In this document: piece by piece, positions 55,385 through 64,000 of the stretch
How the letters are laid out: each line of letters opens with the position of its first letter
How positions within the stretch are numbered: the first letter of the stretch is position 1
From: Triticum aestivum
Taxonomy: Eukaryota > Streptophyta > Magnoliopsida > Poales > Poaceae
Direction of reading: 5' to 3'
NCBI RefSeq assembly: GCF_018294505.1
Contig: NC_057800.1
Span: 479,756,530 to 479,820,529 of the forward strand
Length of the DNA: 64,000 nucleotides
Notes under the pieces: model-generated
Told to the model about the DNA's origin: nothing
Seen by the model: only the letters and a program-made list of their open reading frames with translations
Databases searched by the model: none
Translations under genes and position numbers: made by a program

Positions 55385-56379
55385 TAGACAAAGGGAATTG
55401 CGTATGTTGTCATAAGGTTCGATCGATAAAGATCTTCGTAGAATATGTAGGAGACAATATGGGAATCCAACTTCCTCTATTGGTTATTGACCAGAGTGGT
55501 GTCTCGGTCATGTCTACATAGTTCTCGAACCCGTAGGGTCCGCACACTTAACGTTCGTTGACGATATATTGTTATATGAGTTATGTATGTTGGTGACCGA
55601 ATGTTGTTCGGAGTCCTGGATGAGATCACAGACATGATGAGGAGCTCCGGAATGGTCCGAAGATAAAGATTGATATAGAGGATGATATGGTTCGGCCAAG
55701 GGGTGAAGCCCACGGGGCTTTAGGTCGGTGCAAAAGGAGTTTTGCGGAGGCCAGGGGGCCAAACACCGGAGACCCTGGCGTCTGGCCATGGGCCAAACGC
55801 CGAGACCCATGGTGTCCGGGCCAGACGCCAAGGACCGTGGCGTCTGGTCCTGGAAGTCCGAGAAGGACTCTTCCTTGCGGGCAAAACCGACTTTGAGGAG
55901 GCTTTACTCCAAGTTTTGACCCTAGGGCTCAACATATAAATAGAGGGGTAGGGCTAGCACCTGGAACACATCAAGAATCACCAAGCCATGTGCCGGCAAC
56001 CCTGTCCCATCTAGTTTATCCCCCGTCATAGTTTCCATCGTGCTTGGCGAAGCCCTGCGAAGATTTTTCTTCACCAACACCGTCACCACACCGTCGTGCT
56101 GCCTGAACTCATCTACTACTTCGCTCGTCTTGCTGGATCAAGAAGACGAGGACGTCATCGAGCTGAACGTGTGCTGAACGCGGAGGTGCCGTACGTTCGG
56201 TACTTGATCGGGACGGATCGTGAAGGTGTACGACTACATCAATCGCGTTGATAAACACTTCCGCTTTGCGATCTTCAAGGGTATGAAGATGCTCTCCCCC
56301 TCTCGTTGCTATGCATCTCCTAGATAGATCTTGCATGAGCGTAGGAAATTTTTGAAATTTCATGCTACATTTCACAACA
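55385..56379 (+). mobile_element. Angela-type Copia 5' LTR, second part
   Basis: Starting with the TAGAC duplication, this completes the LTR begun at 42452 and ends in TTTCACAACA. The sequence between 55690 and 55880 (repeated GGCCAAACGCC-type words) differs from the other LTRs here, which suggests a different subfamily. A TATAAATAG box is at about 55935. Confidence 0.85.
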
Positions 56380-56380
56380 G

Positions 56381-56393
56381 TGGCATCCGAGCC
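56381..56393 (+). other. Primer binding site of the split Angela-type element
   Basis: TGGCATCCGAGCC follows the LTR end by one base. It differs from the standard TGGTATCAGAGCC at two or three positions, and the same variant is present in the minus-strand element at 63216-63228. It shows the LTR at 42452-56379 is a 5' LTR whose interior was interrupted 25 bases later. Confidence 0.8.
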
Positions 56394-56418
56394 AGATCTA
56401 TGCGTAGATGATATGCAC

Positions 56419-58177
56419 TGTTGGGGAATGTAGTAATTTCAAAAAAATTCCTACGCACACGCAAGATCATGGTGATGCATAGCAACGAGAGGGGAGAGTG
56501 TGATCTACGTACCCTTGTAGACCGAAGCGGAAGCATTGATGCAACGTAGAGGAAGTAGCCGTACGTCTTCCCGGTCCAACCGATCCAAGCACCGGTACTC
56601 CGGTACCTCCGAGTTCTTGGCACACGTTCAGCTCGATGACGCTCCCCGGGCTCCGATCCAGCAAAGCTTCGGGGAGGAGTTTCGTCAGCACGACGGCGTG
56701 GTGACGATCTTGATGTTTAACCGTCGCAGGGCTTCGCCTAAGCACCGCTACAATATGATCGAGGTGTAATATCGTGGAGGGGGGCACCGCACACGGCTAA
56801 GGAACGATCACGAAGATCAACTTGTGTCTATGGGGTGCCCCCTGCCCCCGTATATAAAGGAGTGGAGGAGGGGAGGGCCGGCCCTCTCTATGGCGCGCCC
56901 TAGGGGAGTCCTACTCCCACCGGGAGTAGGATTCCCCCTTTCCTAGTCCAACTAGGAGTCCTTCCATGTATTAGGAGTAGGAGACAAGGAAGGGGAAGGG
57001 AGAAGGGAGGAAGGAGGGGGCGCAGCCCCTCCCCCTAGTCCAATTCGGACTAGGCCTTGGGGGGGCGCGCGCCCTGCCCTGGGCAGCCCCTCTCTCTTTC
57101 CCGTATGGCCCAATAAGGCCCAATACTTCTCCCCCGTATTCCCGTAACTCCCCGGTACTCCGAAAAATACCCGAATCACTCAGAACCTTTCCGATGTCCG
57201 AATATAGTCGTCCAATATATCGATCTTTATGTCTCGACCATTTAGAGACTCCTCGTCATGTCCCCGATCTCATCTGGGACTCCGAACTCCTTCGGTACAT
57301 CAAAACTCATAAACTCATAATATAACTGTCATTGAAACCTTAAGCGTGCGGACCCTACGGTTCGAGAACAATGTAGACATGACCGAGACACGTCTCCGGT
57401 CAATAACCAATAGCGGGACCTGGATGCCCATATTGGCTCCTACATATTCTACGAAGATCTTTATCGGTCAGACCGCATAACAACATACGTTGTTCCCTTT
57501 GTCATCGGTATGTTACTTGCCCGAGATTCGATCGTCGGTATCCAATACCTAGTTCAATCTCGTTACCGGCAAGTCTCTTTACTCGTCCCGTAATACATCA
57601 TCCTGCAACTAACTCATTAGTTGCAATACTTGCAAGGCTTAAGTGATGTGCATTACCGAGAGGGCCCAGAGATACCTCTCCGTCGACCGGAGTGACAAAT
57701 CCTAATCTCGAAATACGTCAACCCAACATCTACCCTTGGAGACACCTGTAGAGCACCTTTATAATCACCCAGTTACGTTGTGACGTTTGGTAGCACACAA
57801 AGTGTTCCTCCGGCACACGGGAGTTACATAATCTCATAGTCATAGGAACATGTATAAGTCATGAAGAAAGCAATAGAAACATACTAAACGATCGGGTGCT
57901 AAGATAATGGAATGGGTCATGTCAATCAGATCATTCACCTAATGATGTGATCCCGTTAATCAAATAACAACTCTTTGTTCATGGTTAGGAAACATGACCA
58001 TCTTTGATTAACGAGCTAGTCAAGTAGAGGCATACTAGTGACATTCTGTTTGTCTATGTATTCACACATGTATTATGTTTCCGGTTAATACAATTCTAGC
58101 ATGAATAATAAACATTTATCATGATATAAGGAAATAAATAATAACTTTATTATTTCCTCTAGGGCATATTTCCTTCA
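56419..58177 (-). mobile_element. Angela-type Copia 3' LTR (minus strand)
   Basis: The LTR of 1759 bases reads TGAAGGAAATATGCCC-type start at 58177 and ends at 56419 (plus-strand TGTTGGGGAATG). A GTGGGAGAC purine tract adjoins 58177. The family hairpin is near 56907 and the TATA box near 56852, both on the minus strand. It lies within the leader of the preceding element. Confidence 0.92.
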
Positions 58178-60940
58178 GTCTCCCACTTGCACTAGAGTCA
58201 ATAATCTAGATCACATCACCATGTGATTAACATCGATAGTTCACATCATCATGTGATTAACACCCATAGTTCACATCGCCATGTGACCAACACCCAAAGG
58301 GTTTACTAGATTCAGTAATCTAGTTGACATTGCTATGTGATTAACACCCAAAGAGTACTAAGGTGTGATCATGTTTTGCTTGTGAGAGAATCTTAGTCAA
58401 CGGGTCTGCCACATTCAGATCCGCATGTATTTTGCAAATTTCTATGTCAACAATGCTCTGCATGGAGCTACTCTAGCTAATTGCTCCCACTTTCAATATG
58501 TATCTAGACCGAGACTTAGAGTCATCTAGATTAGTGTCAAAACTTGCATCGACGTAACCCTTTACGACGAACCTTTTTTCACTTCCATAATCGGGAAACA
58601 TATCCTTATTCCACTAAGGATAATTTTGACCACTGTCCAGTGATCTACTCCTAGATCACTATTGTACTCCCTTGCCAAACTCAGTGGTAGGGTATACAAT
58701 AGATCTGGTACACAGCATGGCATACTTTATAGAACCTATGGCCAAGGCATAGGGAATGACTTTCATTCTCTTTCTATTTTCTGCCGTGCTCGGGCTTTGA
58801 GTCTTACTCAATTTCACACCTTGTAACACAGGCAAGAATTCTTTCTTTGACTGTTCCATTTTGAACTACTTCAAAATTTTGTCAAGGTATGTACTCGTTG
58901 AAAAAACTTATCAAGCATTTTGATCTATCTCTATAGATCTTGATGCTCAATATATAAGCAGCTTCACTGAGGTTTTTCTTTGAAAAAAAACTCCTTTCAA
59001 ACACTCCTTTATGCTTTGCAGAATAATTCTACATTATTTCCGATCAACAATATGTCATTCACATATACTTATCAGAAATGTTGTAGTGCTCCCACTCACT
59101 TTCTTGTAAATACAGGCTTCACCGCAAGTCTGTATAAAACTATATGCTTTGATCAACTTATCAAAGCGTATATTCCAACTCCGAGATGCTTGAACCAGTC
59201 CATTGATGGATCGTTGGAGCTTGCATATTTTGTTAACACCTTTAGGATTGACAAAACCTTCTAGTTGCATCATATTCTTTAATAAATCCATTAAGGAATG
59301 CAGTTTTGTTTATCCATTTGTCGGATTTTATAAAATGCGGCAATTGCTAACATGATCCGGACAGACTCAAGCATAGATACGAGTGAGAAACTCTCATCGT
59401 AGTCAACACCTTGAACTTTGTCAAAAACCTTTTTCGACAAGTCTAGCTTTGTGGATAGTAACACTACTATCAACGTCCGTCTTCCTCTTGAAGATCCATT
59501 TACTTGCCGATCATCGGGCAAGTCAATCAAAGTCTATACTTTGTTCTCGTACATGGATCTCATCTCAGATTTCATGGCCTCAAGCCATTTCGCGGAATCT
59601 GGGCTCATCATCGCTTCCTCATAGTTCACAAGTTCGTCATGGTCTAATAACATGACTTCCAGAATAGGATTACCGTACTACTCTGGTGCGGATCTCATTC
59701 TGGTTTACCTACGAGATTCGGTAGTAACTTGATCTGAAGTTTCATGATCATCATCATTAGCTTCCTCACTAATTGGTGCAGTAGTCACAGGAACAGATTT
59801 CTGTAATGAACTACTTTCCAATAAGGGAGAAGGTACAATTACCTCATCAAGTTCTACTTTCCTCCCACCCACTTCTTTCGAGAGAAACTTCTTCTCTAGA
59901 AAGTATCCATTCTCAGCAACGAATGTCTTGCCTTCGGATCTGTGATAGAAGGTGTACCCAACTGTCTCCTTTGGGTATCCTATGAAGACACATTTCTCCG
60001 ATTTGGGTTTGAGCTTATCATGATGAAACTTTTTCTTATAAGCATCGCAACCCCAAACTTTAAGAAATGACAACTTTGGTTTCTTGCCAAACCATAGTTC
60101 ATATTGTGTCGTCTCAATGGACTTAGATGGTGCCCCTTTTTAATGTGAATGCAGCTGTCTCTAATGCATGATCCCAAAACGATATTGGTAGTACTATATC
60201 CAATAAAGTACGGTTATGATGTTCGGACACACCATTATGCTGTGGTGTTCCAGGTGGCGTGAGTTGCAAAACTATTCTGCATTGTTTCAAATGTAGACCA
60301 AACTCGTAACTCAAATATTTGTCTCCGCGATCAGATCGTAGAAACCTTATTTTCTTGTCACGATGATTTTCCACTTCACTCAGAAATTCTTTGAACTTTT
60401 CAAATGTTTCAGACTTATGTTTCATCAAGTAGATATACCCATATCTGCTCAAATCATCTGTGAAGGTCAGAAAATAACGATACCCGCTGTGAGCCTTAAC
60501 ACTCATCGGATCGCATACATCAGTATGTATTATTTCCAATAAGTCAGTTGCTCGCTCCACTGTTCCGGAGAACAGAGTCTTAGTCATCTTGCCCATGAGG
60601 CATGGTTCGCAAGCATCAAGTGATTCATAATCAAGTGATTCCAAAAGCCCATCAGCATGGAGTTTCTTCATGCGCTTTACACCAATATGACCTAAACGGC
60701 AGTGCCACAAATAATTTGCACTATCATTATTAACTTTGCATCTTTTGGCTTCAATATTATGAATATGTGTATCACTACGATCGAGATCCAACAAACCATT
60801 TTCGTTGGTGTGTATGACCATAGAAGGTTTTATTCATGTAAATAGAACAACAGTTGCTCTCTAACTTAAATGAATAACCGTATTGCAATAAACATGATCA
60901 AAATCATATTCATGCTCAACACCAAATAACACTTATTTAG
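58178..60940 (-). pseudogene. Angela-type Copia pol (integrase, reverse transcriptase, RNase H; decayed)
   Basis: From right to left on the minus strand: GAG-pre-integrase (YLWHCRLGHIGVKRMKKLHA near 60710, CEPCLMGKMTK), integrase (IIHTDVCDPMSVKAHSGYRY, FTDDLSRYGYIYLMKH, FLRSDRGDKYLS, GTPQHNGVSEHHNRTLL near 60235), a VWGCDAYKKKF and FIGYPKE segment near 60050-59980, then reverse transcriptase pieces (VQGVDYDESFSLVSMLESVR near 59420, NMMQLEGFVNPKG near 59270, SINGLVQASRSWN). The YVDD box reads YVND near 59050 in a shifted frame. The region from 58900 to 58560 is reduced; the RNase H end is at about 58560-58350. Many stops and shifts make it inactive. Confidence 0.87.
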
Positions 60941-61993
60941 GTTCAATACTAATCCCGAAAGTATAGGGAGTGTAGATGATGATCATATCAATCTTGGAAC
61001 CACTTCCAACACACATCATCACTTCACCCTTAACTAGTCTCTGTTCATTCTGCAACTCCCGTTTCGAGTTACTAATCTTAGCAACTGAACTAGTATCAAA
61101 TACTGAGGGGTTGCTATAAACACTAGTAAAGTACACATCAATAACATGTGTATCAAATATACCTATGTTCACTTTGCCATCCTTCTTATCCGCCAAATAC
61201 TTGGGGTAGTTCCGCTTCCAGTGACCAGTTCCTTTGCAGTAGAAGCACTTAGTCTCAGGCTCAGGACCAGACTTGGGCTTCTTCATTTGAGCAGCAACTT
61301 GCTTGCCATTCTTCTTGGAGTTCCCCTTCTTCCCTTTGCCCTTTTTCTTGAAACTAGTGGTTTCGTCAACCATCAACACTTGATGTTTTTCTTGATTTCT
61401 ACCTTCGTCGATTTCAGCATCACGAAAAGCTTGGGAATCGTTTCTGTTATCCCTTACATATTATAGTTCATCACGAAGTTCTACTAACTTGGTGATGGTG
61501 ACTAGAGAATTCTGTCAATCACTATCTTATCTGGAAGATTAACTCTCACTTGATTCAAGCGATTGTAGTACCCAGACAATCTGAGCACATGCTCACTAGT
61601 TGAGCAATTCTCATCCATCTTTTAGCTATAGAACTTGTTGGAGACTTCATATCTCTTAACTCGGGTATTTGCTTGAAATATTAACTTCAACTTCTGGAAC
61701 ATCTCATATGGTCCATGACGTTCAAAACATCTTTGAAGTCCCGATTCTAAGCCGTTAAGCATGGTGCACTAAACTATCAAGTAGTCATCATATTTAGCTA
61801 GCAAAACGTTCATAACGTCTGCATCTGCTCCTGCAATAGGTCTATCACCTAGCGGTGCATCAAGGACATAATTCTTCTGTGCAGCAATGAGGATAAACCT
61901 CAGATCACAGATCCAATCCGCATCATTGCTACTAACATTTTTCAACACAATTTTCTCTAGGAACATATCAAAATAAACACAGGGAAGCAACAA
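60941..61993 (-). pseudogene. Angela-type Copia gag and protease (decayed)
   Basis: Gag starts near 61990 and shows a recognisable core (ILIAAQKNYVLDAPLGDRP near 61880). A later open segment has the Lys-rich linker (TSFKKKGKGKKGNSKKNGK) and the zinc knuckle CFYCKGTGHWKRNY near 61220-61260, where the last cysteine is tyrosine. The protease motif that should read DTGS is DTSS (in VFDTSSVAKI near 61105). Stops and frameshifts occur between 61450 and 61770. Confidence 0.85.
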
Positions 61994-63215
61994 CGCGAGC
62001 TATTGATCTACAACATAGATATGCTAATACTACCAGGACTAAGTTCATGATAAATTTAAGTTCAATTAATCATATTACCTAAGAACTCCCACTTAGATAG
62101 ACATCCATCTAATCCTCTAAGTGATCACGTGATCCAAATCAACTAAACCATGTCCGATCATCACGTGAGATGGAGTAGTTTCATTCGTGAACATCACTAT
62201 GTTGATCATATCTACTATATGATTCACGCTCGACCTTTCGGTCTCCGTGTTCCGAGGCCATATTTGTATATGCTTGGCTCGTCAAGTATAACCTGAGTAT
62301 TCCGCATGTGCAACTGTTTTGCACCCGTTGTATTTGAACGTAGAGCCTATCACACCCGATCATCACGTGGTGTCTCAGCACGAAGAACTTTCGCAACGGT
62401 GCATACTCAGGGAGAACACTTCTTGATAATTGGTGAGAGATCATCTTACAATGCTACCGTCAATCAAAGCAAGATAAGATGCATAAAAGATAAACATCAC
62501 ATGCAATCAATATAAGTGATATGATATGGCCATCATCATCTTGTGCTTGTGATCTCCATCTCCGAAGCACCGTCGTGATCACCATCGTCACCGGCGCGAC
62601 ACCTTGATCTCCATCGTAGTATCGTTGTCGTCTCGCCAATCTTATGCTTCCACGACTATCGCTACCGCTTAGTGATAAAGTTAAGCATTACAGCACGATT
62701 GCATTGCATACAATAAAGCGACAACCATATGGCTCCTGCCAGTTGCCGATAGCTTGGTTACAAAACATGATCATCTCATACAATAAAATTTAGCATCATG
62801 TCTTGACCATATCACATCACAACATGCCCTGCAAAAACAAGTTAGACGTCCTCTACTTTGTTGTTGCAAGTTTTTACGTGGCTGCTACGGGCTTAAGCAA
62901 GAACCAGTCTTACCTATGCATCAAAACCACAACGATAGTTTGTCAAGTTGGTGCTATTTTAACCTTCGCAAGGACCGGGCATAGCCACACTCAGTTCAAC
63001 TAAAGTTGGAGAAACTGTCACCCGCAAGCCACCTATGTGCAAAGCACGTCGGGAGAACCGGTCTCGCATAAGCGTACACGTAATGTCGGTCCGGGCCGCT
63101 TCGTCCAACAATACCACCGAACCAAAGTATGACATGCTGGTAAGCAGTATGACTTATATCGCCCATAACTCACTTGTTTTCTACTCATGCATATAACATC
63201 AACACATAAAACCTA
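61994..63215 (-). mobile_element. Leader of the minus-strand Angela-type Copia
   Basis: About 1.2 kb between the primer binding site and gag has no sustained coding frame, as is usual for the long leaders of this group. Confidence 0.7.
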
Positions 63216-63228
63216 GGCTCGGATGCCA
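63216..63228 (-). other. Primer binding site of the minus-strand Angela-type Copia
   Basis: TGGCATCCGAGCC on the minus strand, one base from the LTR at 63230, identical to the variant at 56381-56393. Confidence 0.82.
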
Positions 63229-63229
63229 C

Positions 63230-64000
63230 TGTTGGGGAACGTAGTAATTTCAAAAAAAATCCTACGCACATGCAAGATCATGGTGATGCATAGCAACGAG
63301 AGGGGAGAGTGTGATCTACGTACCCTTGTAGACCGAAGCAGAAGCGTTGATGCAATGTAGAGGAAGTAGTCGTACGTCTTCCTGGTCCAACTGATCCAAG
63401 CACCGTTACTCCGGTACCTCCGAGTTCTTGGCACACGTTCAGCTCGATGACGCTCCCCGGGCTCCGACCCAGCAGAGCTTCGGGGAGGAGTTTCGTCAGC
63501 ACGACGGCGTGGTGACGATCTTGATGTTTAACCGTCGCAGGGCTTCGCCTAAGCACCGCTACAATATGAAGGAGTGGAGGAGGGGCACCGCACACGGCTG
63601 TAATATCGTGGAGGGGGGCACCGCACACGGCTAAGGAACGATCACGAAGATCAACTTGTGTCTATGGGGTGCCCCCTGCCCCCGTATATAAAGGAGTGGA
63701 GGAGGGGAGGGCCGGCCCTCTCTTTGGCGCGCCCTAGGGGAGTCCTACTCCCACCGGGAGTAGGATTCCCCCTTTCCTAGTCCAACTAGGAGTCCTTCCA
63801 TGTATTAGGAGTAGGAGACAAGGAAGGGAAGGGAGAAGGGAAGGAAGGAGGGGGCGCAGCCCCTCCCCCTAGTCCAATTCAGACTAGGCCTTGGGGGGGG
63901 CGCGGCCTGCCCTGGGCAGCCCCTCTCTCTTTCCCGTATGGCCCAATAAGGCCCAATACTTCTCCCCCGTATTCCTGTAACTCCCCGGTACTCCGAAAAA
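63230..64000 (-). mobile_element. Angela-type Copia 5' LTR (partial, runs off the window)
   Basis: The first 771 plus-strand bases match the 3' LTR starting at 56419 closely. An extra stretch of about 30 bases near 63569-63600 repeats a GGCACCGCACACGGCT segment and is absent from the other LTR. The hairpin (near 63740) and the TATA box (near 63690) are present. Confidence 0.92.

Noticed and set aside
54350..55470. Open frames of up to 317 residues on the minus strand
   Set aside because: They are inside the LARD 5' LTR; the matching part of the other LTR (46520-47640) does not keep the same frame over the same length, so coding selection is not supported.
1..64000. tRNA, rRNA or organellar insertions
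   Set aside because: No cloverleaf-type tRNA gene, conserved rRNA core sequence or chloroplast/mitochondrial gene was recognised; the only tRNA-like words are primer binding sites.

Overview
This window looks like repeat-dense intergenic DNA from a large grass genome, most likely wheat or a close Triticeae relative. That is an inference from the repeats: BARE1/WIS/Angela-type Copia LTRs, a Sukkula-like large-LTR element, a Fatima-like Gypsy LTR, Stowaway-type and hAT-type MITEs, and plant L1-type LINEs with a DUF4283-like first ORF. No prokaryotic gene, CRISPR array, rRNA or tRNA gene was recognised. Names of repeat families come from recognition of sequence character, not from a database search.

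Layout. 1-5585: most of a very long LTR, a tRNA-iMet-type primer binding site and part of the non-coding interior of a Sukkula/Erika-like element (+). 5586-7687: 3' end and 3' LTR of an Angela-type Copia (+). 7688-10897: truncated Copia (called B here, -) with a 128-bp LTR. 11200-17919: a second Copia (A, -) with short LTRs, split by a solo Angela-type LTR at 11537-13267. 18280-18999: an intact single-exon LEA_2/NHL-like gene (-). 19130-20106: a MITE nested in a MITE, then a very small SMART/TRIM-like LTR element. 20325-23508: a decayed LINE (-). 23509-25245: an unclassified repeat carrying about 19 near-palindromic GCGGTACTACCGC motifs. 25254-29756: two hAT-type MITEs, a Fatima-like LTR fragment, a truncated Angela-type LTR, an AP2/ERF-like gene remnant and a hairpin MITE. 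29826-35358: a LINE with both ends, poly(A) and target-site duplications (+). 35441-36530: a large Mutator-like foldback. 36580-38063: two more LEA_2-like genes, divergently arranged, one frameshifted. 38949-39362: a broken GRF-zinc-finger gene. 40044-42451: a 5' part of Copia C (+).

The right third is a clean nest: Copia C (40044-) is cut by an Angela-type LTR starting at 42452; this LTR is split by a complete 12.2-kb Sukkula-like LARD (43138-55384, 5-bp duplication TAGAC on both sides); the LTR resumes at 55385-56379 with its primer binding site; 26 bases later a minus-strand Angela-type element starts (56419 to beyond 64000) whose second LTR runs off the window.

Host genes are few: three relatives of one LEA_2-like membrane-anchored family (18.3-19.0, 36.6-37.2 and 37.5-38.1 kb), of which two look intact, plus the broken GRF-finger and AP2-like genes. 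The LEA_2 copies form a small family island spread apart by the LINEs and other insertions. All recognised retroelement proteins carry stops, frameshifts, deletions or lost catalytic or zinc residues, so none looks able to move on its own. I did not find a previously undescribed enzymatic system; the most unusual parts are structural (palindrome cluster, nested insertions, conserved LTR hairpins and a gag with an in-frame RGG duplication).
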